From contig NZ_LN831035.1 in assembly GCF_001457655.1 (NCBI RefSeq), positions 1,240,001 to 1,304,000 of the forward strand: a stretch of 64,000 bases of DNA, in the 5' to 3' direction. This document shows positions 28,411 through 38,027 of this stretch, piece by piece; the first letter of the stretch is position 1; each line of letters opens with the position of its first letter. This stretch comes from Haemophilus influenzae (GTDB lineage: Bacteria; Pseudomonadota; Gammaproteobacteria; Enterobacterales; Pasteurellaceae). The notes under the pieces were generated by a model. The model saw nothing but the letters and a program-made list of their open reading frames with translations, did not search any database and had not been told where the DNA came from. Both the position numbers and the translations under genes were made by a program.

Positions 28411-30477
28411 TTAAACTGGTCGAATACTCTCTACATCTAATTTTGCATCGAATTCATTAAGCAACATTTGTAGTTTGCTATCTTTTTGCAATTCATTTTG
28501 AGCTTTTTCCCGCAATGCTTGATAAATATTACGGCGATATTCAATTGGCGTCGCGACATTGCTATCATCAAGATTGATTGTTAATCGAATATCTTTACCT
28601 TGCAATTTACTTAAAGCTTCAACCAAATTTTTTATACTTCTGTCTTGGCGTAAATGAGATTTTTCTGAATGTAGTCCAAGATTGATTTCATCATCGGTTT
28701 TGCTTTGTAAGAAACAATTTAACGCTAATTCTTTGCTAAATCCTGTTACGCCAGAACGTTCAACTATATCTGCCCACTCATCTTGTTGTTGAGTTTGGGT
28801 GATGATTTTTAAACGTAATTCAGGCGTAATATCTTTTAAAATCGCCTGTTTTATATCAGAAGGACGAACGCCTGTATCGGCTTTAGCAAGTTCTGGATTG
28901 CTCCATTCCCAACGATAGGTGTCAGCACTCAAGATTTCTTGTTCATCTTGAGCAACTTCTGCATTATCATCACTTGAATTTTCTTCTGTGCTATTTTCTT
29001 GTGGAGCTTGTGCGGCATTTGGTGGTGATGTTGGTTTTTCTATGTGCTTGGGCTTTGGTTCAGTCATTTCTCGCACGGGAAGTGCGGTCATTTTTTTATG
29101 AGATTTTTCTTCATCCAGTTCTTGGATGTGATGTAAAGTTTCACTTACTACAGCTAATGATTCAGCTTTGTGTTCTTGACGTTCTTGGTTTTCGAGTTGT
29201 GTTAAATGTTCCAGCGCATCTAAAGCGGAAAGGCTTGCCAAATTTGGAATGCTCGTTTTATTTGGTTTTGCTTGAGAATAAGCTGATTTTATACTTTGCG
29301 ACAGTACTGGCACATCTACATAATTACCAGTATTTTCAACCGCACTTGGCGTTGATGGCGGTGGAGTAATTGTAGTGTTAGTCTTTGGTACTGCCGTAAG
29401 GAACTTTGGGTGGAATGCCAATGCCCTCAATAATGTCATTTCTGCTCCAATACGACGATTTGGCGCATTTGATAAATCTTTTCTACCAGAAACAATCACT
29501 TGATAAAAAAACTGAACATCTTCTGGAGAGATATGTTTGGCTAAAAATGAAAAATGTTCATTGTCATCTGAAGATTTTTGTGGAAGAAGTTGCATGAGTG
29601 CAATTTGATGTAATTTTTCTGCACATTCGCCAAGTAATTTGTCCCAATCGCCTGCCGCATCTGCAACTCTTTGCAGTGTTCGCATTAAGAGTTCGCCATT
29701 GCCTTGGTGTAAGGCGTATAAAATATCAACAGAATAGTTATCATCAAGCAACCCTAACATATTGCTTACAACATTATTCGTAACTTGTCGGTCGCCCATT
29801 GCAATGGCTTGATCCGTTAAACTTAAACTATCACGAATACTTCCTTGCGCCGCTTTTGCAAGTTTAACTAATGCAGGCTCTTCAAAAGGAATATTTTCTT
29901 GCGTCAAAATATGGGCAAGATGCTGGGAGATTTGAGTTTCATCTAATGCTTTAAGATGAAATTGTAAACAGCGAGAAAGAATAGTTACAGGTAGTTTTTG
30001 TGGATCTGTTGTCGCGAGTAAAAATTTTACATATTCGGGCGGTTCTTCTAAAGTTTTGAGCAACGCATTAAATGAATGACGAGATAGCATATGGACTTCA
30101 TCGATTAAGTAAACCTTAAATCTGCCCACAACTGGTTTATATTGCACGTTATCCAATAATTCACGCGTGTCTTCAACTTTTGTGCGAGACGCCGCATCAA
30201 TTTCAATTAAATCAATAAAATTGCCTTGCTCAATAGTTTTACAATTTTCACATTCGCCACAAGGCGTTGCCGTTACACCGTGAACACAATTTAATCCTTT
30301 CGCGAATAATCTAGCAATAGAGGTTTTTCCTACACCACGCGTGCCTGAAAAGAGGTAAGCGTGATGTAGTCGATTATCTTTTAATCCATTTGCTAATGCC
30401 GTGATAATATGTTCTTGCCCAACGACATCAGCAAATGTTTTTGGTCGCCACTTTCTGGCTAAGACTTGATAGCTCAT
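28411..30477 (-). CDS. dnaX: DNA polymerase III subunits tau and possibly gamma
   Basis: Clamp-loader ATPase that links the polymerase cores and DnaB. The 688-residue tau contains Walker A GTRGVGKTS (near 45), a four-cysteine zinc site (CVHGVTATPCGECENC), the sensor DEVHMLSR, and the arginine-finger SRC motif (ILSRCLQFHLK). A Pro/Ala/Glu-rich linker (about 360-520) precedes the tau-specific C-terminus. Codons 460-462 (CAT AAA AAA, then ATG) plus a following hairpin form a candidate slip site that would give a gamma-like product of about 472 residues. It is 11 bases downstream of apt, as in E. coli. Confidence 0.96.
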   Translation of the reverse strand: MSYQVLARKWRPKTFADVVGQEHIITALANGLKDNRLHHAYLFSGTRGVGKTSIARLFAKGLNCVHGVTATPCGECENCKTIEQGNFIDLIEIDAASRTKVEDTRELLDNVQYKPVVGRFKVYLIDEVHMLSRHSFNALLKTLEEPPEYVKFLLATTDPQKLPVTILSRCLQFHLKALDETQISQHLAHILTQENIPFEEPALVKLAKAAQGSIRDSLSLTDQAIAMGDRQVTNNVVSNMLGLLDDNYSVDILYALHQGNGELLMRTLQRVADAAGDWDKLLGECAEKLHQIALMQLLPQKSSDDNEHFSFLAKHISPEDVQFFYQVIVSGRKDLSNAPNRRIGAEMTLLRALAFHPKFLTAVPKTNTTITPPPSTPSAVENTGNYVDVPVLSQSIKSAYSQAKPNKTSIPNLASLSALDALEHLTQLENQERQEHKAESLAVVSETLHHIQELDEEKSHKKMTALPVREMTEPKPKHIEKPTSPPNAAQAPQENSTEENSSDDNAEVAQDEQEILSADTYRWEWSNPELAKADTGVRPSDIKQAILKDITPELRLKIITQTQQQDEWADIVERSGVTGFSKELALNCFLQSKTDDEINLGLHSEKSHLRQDRSIKNLVEALSKLQGKDIRLTINLDDSNVATPIEYRRNIYQALREKAQNELQKDSKLQMLLNEFDAKLDVESIRPV
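29072..29100 (-). promoter_or_regulatory. candidate dnaX frameshift signal
   Basis: On the minus strand seven A (29091-29097) are followed, after four bases, by the hairpin CGCAC-TTCCC-GTGCG (29072-29086), part of which is an uptake-signal core. A -1 shift gives ten new residues and a TGA. A +1 shift gives an immediate TGA. The position, after the ATPase/collar domains and in the linker, corresponds to that of the E. coli gamma frameshift, although the E. coli slippery heptamer A AAA AAG is not conserved. Confidence 0.45.
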
Positions 30478-30488
30478 CGAATCCTTAA

Positions 30489-31031
30489 TTAATGACCTTC
30501 AAAATTGACGAGTGTATAGCAATCAACGCCCAAATTATTTAAGCGTTTTTCGCCACCTAATTCAGGTAAATTAATCACAAATGCAGCGTGTTTTACCGCT
30601 CCACCTAAACGTTGCACTAATTTTACTGTCGCTTCAACTGTGCCACCAGTTGCTAATAAATCATCAATAATTAAAACATTGTCACCTTCTGAAATTGCAT
30701 CAACGTGCATTTCCAAAGTATCTTGACCATATTCTAATTGATAAGATTGAGAAATAGTCTCACGTGGTAATTTTTTAGGTTTACGTACTAATTCGAAAGG
30801 TAAACCTAGTGCTAAGGCAACGGGGGCACCAAAAATAAAACCACGAGATTCAGTTCCAAGCACTTTGGTAATTCCTTTATCGCGATATTGTTCCACAATA
30901 AGATCTATTGTTGCTTTAAAAGCTGCTGGAACTTCTAAAAGGGTCGTAATGTCGCGGAAGATAATGCCTTCTTTTGGATAATTAGGAATTGATTTGATAG
31001 AAGATTTGATTAAATCAAGTTGTGTAGTCAT
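30489..31031 (-). CDS. apt: adenine phosphoribosyltransferase
   Basis: Salvages adenine to AMP using PRPP. The 180 residues have [19 protein letters not shown] at the N-terminus, the [13 protein letters not shown] flexible region and the PRPP loop [17 protein letters not shown] (near 125). The gene is immediately upstream of dnaX, an arrangement shared with E. coli (apt-dnaX), suggesting co-transcription. Confidence 0.97.
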   Translation of the reverse strand: MTTQLDLIKSSIKSIPNYPKEGIIFRDITTLLEVPAAFKATIDLIVEQYRDKGITKVLGTESRGFIFGAPVALALGLPFELVRKPKKLPRETISQSYQLEYGQDTLEMHVDAISEGDNVLIIDDLLATGGTVEATVKLVQRLGGAVKHAAFVINLPELGGEKRLNNLGVDCYTLVNFEGH

Positions 31032-31114
31032 AAATAATGCTCAAAAGTGCGGTAAAAAAAAGAAACGTTTTTAGATTGGCATTCTATCATAAAAAAATAG
31101 AAAGAGAGGAAAAT

Positions 31115-31138
31115 AAAAATCCCCAATTGGGGATTTTT
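31115..31138. terminator. bidirectional-looking terminator after lpdA
   Basis: AAAAATCCCC (31115-31124) pairs with GGGGATTTTT (31129-31138), a perfect palindrome with T tracts on both strands. It ends the aceEF-lpdA transcript and precedes the apt promoter region. Confidence 0.85.
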
Positions 31139-31190
31139 ATTTAGGCTGGAATTTTTAATCTAAGCAGAATTAAAAATTCTTCAATAAGAA

Positions 31191-32615
31191 TTATTTTTTC
31201 TTCGCTTTTGCATTTGGAAGGTCAGTAATTGAGCCTTCAAATACTTCCGCAGCTAAGCCAACAGACTCATGTAACGTTGGGTGTGCGTGGATAGTTAATG
31301 CGATATCTTCTGCATCACAACCCATTTCAATTGCCAAACCAATTTCGCCTAATAATTCCCCACCATTAGAACCTACGATTGCACCGCCCAGTACACGATG
31401 CGTATCTTTATCAAAGATTAACTTCGTCATACCTTCTGAACATTCAGATGCAATCGCGCGGCCTGATGCAGCCCAAGGGAATTTAGCCACTTCGTAGTTT
31501 AAGCCTTCTTGTTTACATTCTTTCTCAGTTTTACCTACCCACGCCACTTCTGGTTCGGTATAAGCGATTGATGGAATTACTTTAGGATCGAAGTAGTGTT
31601 TTTGTCCTGCAATGACTTCTGCGGCAACGTGACCTTCGTGAACACCTTTATGTGCTAACATTGGCTGACCTACAATATCCCCAATTGCGTAGATATGTGG
31701 CACGTTGGTACGCATTTGTTTATCAACGTGAATAAAACCACGATCATCTACTTCAACGCCTGCTTTACCTGCATCAATCAATTTACCATTTGGCACACGA
31801 CCGATAGCGACAAGTACTGCATCATAACGTTTGGTGTCATTACAGGCTTTGCCTTCCATTGAAACGTAGATACCATCATCTTTTGCTTCAACTGCAGTCA
31901 CTTTGGTTTCAAGCATTAACTTGAATTTTTTCTCAACTTGTTTAGTGTAAATACCAACAACATCTTTATCTGCTGCGGGAATCACTTGGTCGAACATTTC
32001 AACAACTTCAACTTCAGAACCTAAAGCATTGTATACAGTACCCATTTCTAAACCGATGATACCACCGCCCATAATAAGTAGTTTTTTCGGTACTTCTTTT
32101 AATTTAAGTGCATCTGTTGAATCCCAAATACGAGGATCTTCGTGTGGGATAAAGGGTAATTGAACTGGACGAGAACCTGCCGCAATAATGGCATTGTCGA
32201 ATTTAACAGTCGTTGGGTTTCCATCGCGATCACGCGCAACTAATGTGTGAGAATCGGTAAAAGTCGCTAAACCTTCAACAACAGTCACTTTACGTGCTTT
32301 TGCCATTCCTGCTAAACCGCCAGTTAATTTAGCAACAACAGCTTCTTTACCTGCACGTACTTCATCTAGCTCAATGCGTGGTTCACTAAAATAAATACCA
32401 TTTTTATTAGCGTGCTTTGCTTCTTCAATTACTTTTGCAACGTGTAATAACGCTTTAGATGGAATACAACCTACGTTTAAACACACCCCACCTAAGGTTG
32501 AATAACGCTCAACAATAACAGTTTCTAATCCTAAATCCGCACAACGGAATGCGGCTGAATAACCGGCAGGACCTGCACCAAGTACAACGACTTGGGTTTT
32601 AATTTCTTTACTCAT
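31191..32615 (-). CDS. lpdA: dihydrolipoyl dehydrogenase (E3)
   Basis: FAD flavoprotein that reoxidises dihydrolipoyl groups in the pyruvate and 2-oxoglutarate dehydrogenase complexes. Among its 474 residues are the FAD motif VVLGAGPAGYSAA, the redox disulfide Cys45/Cys50 in GGVCLNVGCIPSK, a central NAD motif LLIMGGGIIGLEMG, and the C-terminal His-Glu dyad HAHPTLHES. It is the last gene of the aceE-aceF-lpdA operon. Since no second E3 is seen next to sucAB, it probably serves both complexes. Confidence 0.97.
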   Translation of the reverse strand: MSKEIKTQVVVLGAGPAGYSAAFRCADLGLETVIVERYSTLGGVCLNVGCIPSKALLHVAKVIEEAKHANKNGIYFSEPRIELDEVRAGKEAVVAKLTGGLAGMAKARKVTVVEGLATFTDSHTLVARDRDGNPTTVKFDNAIIAAGSRPVQLPFIPHEDPRIWDSTDALKLKEVPKKLLIMGGGIIGLEMGTVYNALGSEVEVVEMFDQVIPAADKDVVGIYTKQVEKKFKLMLETKVTAVEAKDDGIYVSMEGKACNDTKRYDAVLVAIGRVPNGKLIDAGKAGVEVDDRGFIHVDKQMRTNVPHIYAIGDIVGQPMLAHKGVHEGHVAAEVIAGQKHYFDPKVIPSIAYTEPEVAWVGKTEKECKQEGLNYEVAKFPWAASGRAIASECSEGMTKLIFDKDTHRVLGGAIVGSNGGELLGEIGLAIEMGCDAEDIALTIHAHPTLHESVGLAAEVFEGSITDLPNAKAKKK

Positions 32616-32666
32616 TTTTACCTCGTAAAAACGTTAAAAATATTGACCGCACTTTTACGGTCTTTA

Positions 32667-32725
32667 TAGGATGGGTTTCTGCCCACCAAAGATTTCATTA
32701 ATCGGTGGGCTTAAAGCCCACCTAC
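32667..32725. repeat. paired palindromic repeat (copy 1)
   Basis: The aceF-lpdA spacer contains TAGG-ATGGG...CCCACC (32667-32687), a 16-base spacer, and GGTGGGCTTAAAGCCCACC followed by TAC (32704-32725). Together they form a two-hairpin element like REP/BIME units. A second, better preserved copy is at 37904-37975. Confidence 0.75.
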
Positions 32726-32728
32726 AGA

Positions 32729-34390
32729 TTACATTACTAAGCGACGTAAATCTGCTAAAACAGAGCCAAGATAGCTAATGAAACGAGCTCCATCTGCACC
32801 ATCAATGACACGGTGGTCGAATGATAATGACATTGGAAGAATTAAGCGTGGCGCAAATTCTTTACCGTTCCATACTGGCTCCATTGATGATTTAGACACA
32901 CCAAGGATAGCTACTTCTGGCGCATTTACGATTGGCGCAAAGTGCGTTGTACCAATACCACCAAGACTTGAAATGGTGAAACAGCCACCTTGCATATCAG
33001 ATGCAGTCAATTTGCCTTCACGTGCTTTTTTCGATACTTCCATTAATTCACGTGAAAGTTCGATAATGCCTTTCTTGTTCACATTTTTGAATACAGGCAC
33101 GACTAAGCCATTCGGCGTATCTACTGCGACACCGATGTTAATATATTTTTTCAGGATTAAGCGTTGAGCATCTTCGGTAATTGAGCTATTGAAACGTGGA
33201 TACGCTTCTAATGCTTTTGCCACCGCTTTCATAATGAACACAACTGGCGTGATTTTTACGCCGAGTTTTTGTTTTTCTGCTAACGCATTTTGTTCTTTAC
33301 GGAATGCTTCTAAATCCGTGATATCTGCTTTATCGAAGTGAGTAACGTGTGGAATTATTACCCAGTTACGATGTAAGTTAGCACCTGAAATTTTGTTGAT
33401 ACGACTTAATTCAACTTCTTCAATTTCGCCAAATTTACTGAAATCAACTTTTGGCCATGGCAATAAGCCTAATCCAGCACCATTTGCTACACCATTGCCA
33501 GTAGCTTGTGCTGTTGCACCGCTTTCATAAGCTTTAACTGCGGTCTTCACATAAGCTTCAATATCTTCTTTAACGATACGACCTTTACGACCAGTACCTT
33601 TTACTTTATCTAGATTTACACCAAATTCACGAGCTAAACGACGAATAACTGGTGTTGCGTGTGCATATCCTGTACTTGCTTCTACTTGTTCTTGGCTTAA
33701 TCCAGATACGTTGTTATTTGATTGAGCTGCTTGTGCAGTAGTATCAGGAGCTGCTGCCTGTGGTGCTTGTGCAGTAGTAGCAGGAGCTGCTGTCTGTGGT
33801 GCTGATGTTGAAGCTGATGCTGATGCTGCTGGAGCTGCACCTAGTACTTCAAAACGCATAATTAATGAACCAGTTGAAACTTTATCGCCTGATTTCACTA
33901 AAATTTCTTTTACCACACCGCCGAATGGTGCAGGAACTTCCATTGAGGCTTTATCGCCTTCAACGGTAATTAAAGATTGTTCTTCAGTGATTGTATCGCC
34001 AACTGCAACCATAATTTCGGTTACATTGACTTCATCGCCACCAATATCTGGCACATTTACTTCTACAATAGCTGAAGCCGTTGGTGCGGTAGCAACCACT
34101 GGTGCAGTAGGCGCATCAGCTACTGGAGCAGTAGGCTCATCAGCTGCTGGAGCAGCACCTGCCGCTTCTAATACAAGCATTGGAGTACCAGTTGAAACTT
34201 TATCGCCCACTTTCACTAAAATTTCTTTTACAACACCCGCTTCTGGTGCAGGCACTTCCATTGAAGCTTTATCGCCTTCAACGTTAATGATAGATTGATC
34301 AACAGAAATGGTATCGCCTACGTTTACCATCACTTCTGTTACGGTAACTTCATCACTACCAATATCAGGAATTTGAATTTGTTTTGACAT
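32729..34390 (-). CDS. aceF: dihydrolipoyllysine acetyltransferase (pyruvate dehydrogenase E2)
   Basis: E2 core that transfers acetyl groups to CoA. The 553 residues contain two lipoyl domains (lipoyl lysines 41 and 147, both in [13 protein letters not shown]) instead of the three of E. coli. These are joined by Ala/Pro-rich linkers and followed by a peripheral-subunit-binding domain ([15 protein letters not shown], near 245) and the catalytic domain with [12 protein letters not shown] near the C-terminus. The two lipoyl repeats are nearly the same in DNA sequence as well, so recombination between them could change their number. Confidence 0.96.
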   Translation of the reverse strand: MSKQIQIPDIGSDEVTVTEVMVNVGDTISVDQSIINVEGDKASMEVPAPEAGVVKEILVKVGDKVSTGTPMLVLEAAGAAPAADEPTAPVADAPTAPVVATAPTASAIVEVNVPDIGGDEVNVTEIMVAVGDTITEEQSLITVEGDKASMEVPAPFGGVVKEILVKSGDKVSTGSLIMRFEVLGAAPAASASASTSAPQTAAPATTAQAPQAAAPDTTAQAAQSNNNVSGLSQEQVEASTGYAHATPVIRRLAREFGVNLDKVKGTGRKGRIVKEDIEAYVKTAVKAYESGATAQATGNGVANGAGLGLLPWPKVDFSKFGEIEEVELSRINKISGANLHRNWVIIPHVTHFDKADITDLEAFRKEQNALAEKQKLGVKITPVVFIMKAVAKALEAYPRFNSSITEDAQRLILKKYINIGVAVDTPNGLVVPVFKNVNKKGIIELSRELMEVSKKAREGKLTASDMQGGCFTISSLGGIGTTHFAPIVNAPEVAILGVSKSSMEPVWNGKEFAPRLILPMSLSFDHRVIDGADGARFISYLGSVLADLRRLVM

Positions 34391-34452
34391 TTTTTGTTCC
34401 TTTTAAAGTGCGGTCATAAAACACAATGTTTTTTGACCGCAGTTTTCATCAA

Positions 34453-37113
34453 TTACGCATAAAGCGGATTGATACGATCTACATTCAAACCGAATTTCGC
34501 AATCGCATCTGCAACCACTTGGTTAGATACTGTACCTTCTTTCGCTAATTGAGAAAGTGCAGCAACCACAACATAACGTGCATCAACTTCGAAGTGTTCA
34601 CGTAAGTTTGCACGGCTATCTGAACGACCGAAACCGTCTGTACCTAATACATGATAGTGCTTACTTGGTACAAATGCACGGATTTGATCAGCATAACCTT
34701 TCACATAGTCAGTTGAAGCAACGGTTGGTAAATCAGCTAATACTTGAGCAACGTATGGTACGCGTTGTGTCTCTGTTGGGTGTAATAAGTTCCAACGTGC
34801 TGCATCATGACCTTCGCGTGCTAATTCATTGAATGAAGGCGCAGAAAATACATCTGAAGTCACACCGTAGTCATTTGCAAGAATTTGTGCCGCTTCACGA
34901 ACGTGACGCATAATCGCACCAGAACCTAATAATTGAACGTGACCTTTGCCTTTTTTACCTTCCACTGTTTCAAATTTATATAAACCTTTACGGATACCTT
35001 CTTCCGCACCAGCAGGCATTGCAGGTTGATCCATCACTTCATTTAATGTAGTCATATAATAGAATACATCTTCTTGTTTTTCGCCGTACATACGGTTGAT
35101 ACCGTCTTGCATAATAACAGCAACTTCAAATGCAAATGATGGATCGTAAGTAACGCAATTAGGAATAACGCCCGCTTGAATATGGCTGTGACCGTCTTCG
35201 TGTTGTAAACCTTCGCCATTTAAGGTTGTACGACCAGAAGTACCCCCTACCATAAAGCCACGAGCTAATTGGTCGCCTGCAGCCCACATCATATCGCCCA
35301 CACGTTGGAAACCGAACATTGAGTAATAGATAAAGAATGGAATCATCGGTTGGTTATTGACAGAGTACGAGTTCGCTGCTGCTAACCAAGATGCGGTTGC
35401 ACCTAATTCATTGATACCTTCTTGTAATACTTGACCATCTTTTGCTTCACGATAGTAAGCCACTAAATCACGGTCTGAAGGTACATAGTTTTGACCATGT
35501 GGGTTATAAATACCAACTTGACGGAATAAACCTTCCATACCGAAAGTACGTGCTTCATCCGCAATCATTGGAACGATAGTTTTACCGATGTTTTTATCTT
35601 TTAATAAGATGTTTAATGCACGAGTAAACGCCATAGTGGTTGAAATACCACGAGGTTGTTCTTCTAATAATGCTTTAAACTCTTCTAATGCAGGAACTTT
35701 ATATTCAACATCAAATTTAGTACGACGAGCGGGAACATAACCGTTTAATGCTTTACGGTGACCATGTAAGTATTCATACTCAGGTGTGCCTTCAGCAAAT
35801 TTAATGTATTCTAATTTTTCTACTTGTTCATCGGTTAATGGTAATTCAAAGAAGTCACGGAAACCTTTAAGGCTTTCGTAAGACATTTTTTTAGATTGGT
35901 GAGCGGTATTTTTACTTTCCGCTTCAGGAATTTTATAACCTTTAACTTGATGCGCTAAAATCACAACTGGTTTCGTTGCATTTTGTGCTTTTGCATAGGC
36001 TGCATATAATTTTTCGCTATCATGTGCACCACGGCGTAATGCCCAGATTTCATCATCGGTCATATCAGCAACTAATGCAGCAGTTTCTGGATAACGACCG
36101 AAGAAGTGTTCGCGAATATATGCACCATCTTTAGATTTAAAGGTTAAATAGTCTCCATCAACGACTTCCATCATTAACTGAGTTAATTTACCTGAAGTAT
36201 CTTTCGCGAATAATTTATCCCAATCGCTGCCCCATAAAACTTTAATCACTTCCCAGCCAGCACCAGTAAATAGCCCTTCTAATTCTTGAACGATTTTACC
36301 ATTACCATTCACAGGGCCATCTAAACGTTGTAAGTTACAGCTGATAGTGAAGATTAAGTTATCTAACTTCTCACGAGCCGCAAAAGTTAATGCACCTTTA
36401 GACTCAATTTCATCCATCTCGCCATCGCCTAAGAATGCATAAACTTTTTGATCTTTGGTATCTTTTAAACCACGGTTATCGAGATATTTTAAGAAACGCG
36501 CTTGGTAGATGGCATTCACAGGGCCTAAACCCATAGAAACCGTAGAGAATTGCCAGAATTCAGGCATTAATTTAGGGTGTGGATATGAAGATAAACCGTC
36601 GGTAAAGGCTTCTTGACGGAAGTTATCCATTTGTTCTTCAGTTAAACGACCTTCTAAGAAAGCACGCGCATACATACCTGGTGCTGCATGGCCTTGGAAG
36701 AAAATTAAATCGCCGCCATTTTTCTCTGTTGCAGCTTTAAAAAAGTGGTTGTAGCAAACTTCATACATTGTTGCTGCAGATTGGAAAGTGGAAATATGCC
36801 CACCTAAATCAAGATCTTTCTTCTGACTGCGTAAAACCATCGCGATCGCATTCCAACGTACTGCTGAACGAATACGACGTTCGATGGCGTGATCACCTGG
36901 ATAAGCAGGTTGCTCAGCCACAGGAATAGTATTCACGTAATCAGTGGTAACTCCTGTTGGCAATGAAACACCACTTGTACGTGCTTGACCAATAACTTGC
37001 TCAACAATATATTGAGCACGCTCAACGCCCTCTTCACGAATTAATGAATCTAATGATTGCAACCAATCTTGTGTTTCGATTGGATCAATGTCATTTTTTA
37101 AAATCTCAGACAT
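34453..37113 (-). CDS. aceE: pyruvate dehydrogenase E1 component
   Basis: Homodimeric ThDP-dependent E1 that decarboxylates pyruvate. It has 886 residues (E. coli 887). The ThDP motif is AFLGDGEMDEIESKGAL (near 228), ending in the following NLIFTISCNLQRLDGPVNGNG. The middle Pyr domain has GGTSGRTTLNGEGLQHEDGH. First gene of the operon. A 299-base divergent spacer to mgsA carries its promoter. I see no clear PdhR palindrome and no pdhR gene next to it, unlike E. coli. Confidence 0.97.
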   Translation of the reverse strand: MSEILKNDIDPIETQDWLQSLDSLIREEGVERAQYIVEQVIGQARTSGVSLPTGVTTDYVNTIPVAEQPAYPGDHAIERRIRSAVRWNAIAMVLRSQKKDLDLGGHISTFQSAATMYEVCYNHFFKAATEKNGGDLIFFQGHAAPGMYARAFLEGRLTEEQMDNFRQEAFTDGLSSYPHPKLMPEFWQFSTVSMGLGPVNAIYQARFLKYLDNRGLKDTKDQKVYAFLGDGEMDEIESKGALTFAAREKLDNLIFTISCNLQRLDGPVNGNGKIVQELEGLFTGAGWEVIKVLWGSDWDKLFAKDTSGKLTQLMMEVVDGDYLTFKSKDGAYIREHFFGRYPETAALVADMTDDEIWALRRGAHDSEKLYAAYAKAQNATKPVVILAHQVKGYKIPEAESKNTAHQSKKMSYESLKGFRDFFELPLTDEQVEKLEYIKFAEGTPEYEYLHGHRKALNGYVPARRTKFDVEYKVPALEEFKALLEEQPRGISTTMAFTRALNILLKDKNIGKTIVPMIADEARTFGMEGLFRQVGIYNPHGQNYVPSDRDLVAYYREAKDGQVLQEGINELGATASWLAAANSYSVNNQPMIPFFIYYSMFGFQRVGDMMWAAGDQLARGFMVGGTSGRTTLNGEGLQHEDGHSHIQAGVIPNCVTYDPSFAFEVAVIMQDGINRMYGEKQEDVFYYMTTLNEVMDQPAMPAGAEEGIRKGLYKFETVEGKKGKGHVQLLGSGAIMRHVREAAQILANDYGVTSDVFSAPSFNELAREGHDAARWNLLHPTETQRVPYVAQVLADLPTVASTDYVKGYADQIRAFVPSKHYHVLGTDGFGRSDSRANLREHFEVDARYVVVAALSQLAKEGTVSNQVVADAIAKFGLNVDRINPLYA

Positions 37114-37412
37114 AGGTTTTCCTTAATCTGTTTTGAGTGAATATTAGTTTAGACAAGGCTAAACACGAATACGGCAATATTTGCTTTTCACAAACATTTA
37201 ACAAATCTTGTAAATTTTAGAAGATTTTTTGAGATAAAGATAGTGAATTTTCATCAAATCATCATATCAAATCAGCTTTGCCATAAATAATTATTTGAAA
37301 GTGCGGTAATTTTTTTGTGTTTTTTTGTTCGCTAAAATAACCAGTAAAATATTGCATTCCATCGGGCTTTGTTTTAAAGTTTTTTCAGATTTTTTTCAAA
37401 AAGGACTCAGCA

Positions 37413-37871
37413 ATGCAGACAACAACTCGAACCCTCACTCAACACAAACGTATTGCACTTGTGGCTCACGATAGTTGTAAAAAAAATTTACTGAATTGGA
37501 CGCAAAAACACAAAGAGGCACTTAAGCCTCATATACTTTATGCAACAGGTACAACAGGGCATATTTTAGAACGAGAAACAGGTTTAAGCATTCAATCTTT
37601 ATTAAGTGGTCCGATGGGAGGTGACCAACAACTTGGTGGATTAATCGCAGAAAAGAAAATCGACATGATGATCTTCTTTTGGGATCCAATGAATGCTGCA
37701 CCACATGATCCTGATGTGAAAGCCCTTATGCGTATTGCAACAGTGTGGAATATCCCTGTTGCGATTAATCAAAGCTCTGCAGATTTTCTTTTAACTTCAG
37801 TTTTATTTGAACAAGATGTGGAAATTGACGTACCAGATTATGAAGGGTATTTAAAAGAGCGGTTAGCTTAA
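37413..37871 (+). CDS. mgsA: methylglyoxal synthase
   Basis: Converts dihydroxyacetone phosphate to methylglyoxal, bypassing lower glycolysis when phosphate is short. At 152 residues it equals E. coli MgsA. Signatures are [11 protein letters not shown] (phosphate binding), [11 protein letters not shown], the catalytic Asp in [15 protein letters not shown], and [17 protein letters not shown]. The ribosome binding site AAAGGA lies just upstream. A palindromic repeat and a bidirectional terminator follow. Confidence 0.97.
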   Translation: MQTTTRTLTQHKRIALVAHDSCKKNLLNWTQKHKEALKPHILYATGTTGHILERETGLSIQSLLSGPMGGDQQLGGLIAEKKIDMMIFFWDPMNAAPHDPDVKALMRIATVWNIPVAINQSSADFLLTSVLFEQDVEIDVPDYEGYLKERLA

Positions 37872-37903
37872 ACTGCAACGAAAATTTACCGCACTTTATA
37901 GTT

Positions 37904-37975
37904 GTAGGGTGGGCTTTAGCCCACCAATTAACCATAAAAAATAGAATAAAAACGGTGGGCTGAAGCCCACCCTAC
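37904..37975. repeat. paired palindromic repeat (copy 2)
   Basis: GTAGGGTGGGCTTTAGCCCACC (given here as one 22-base unit, 37904-37925) and its inverse ending CCACCCTAC (37954-37975) bracket a 28-base AT-rich spacer. Each half is itself a hairpin and the halves are inverted relative to each other, as in BIME/REP or small MITE-like repeats. Confidence 0.8.
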
Positions 37976-37995
37976 GATACTTTTAATTAAATACA

Positions 37996-38024
37996 AAACA
38001 GGGCGACAATTTATCGCCCTGTTT
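37996..38024. terminator. bidirectional terminator between mgsA and the YdgA-family gene
   Basis: AAACAGGGCGA (37996-38006) pairs with TCGCCCTGTTT (38014-38024), with A/T runs on both sides, between convergent genes. Confidence 0.75.
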
Positions 38025-38027
38025 CAG

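Noticed and set aside
37230..37290. FNR or ArcA sites in the aceE-mgsA spacer
   Set aside because: Direct ATCAAAT-like repeats exist (37254-37276) but no half-site pair has FNR geometry, and the ArcA match is too weak in AT-rich DNA.
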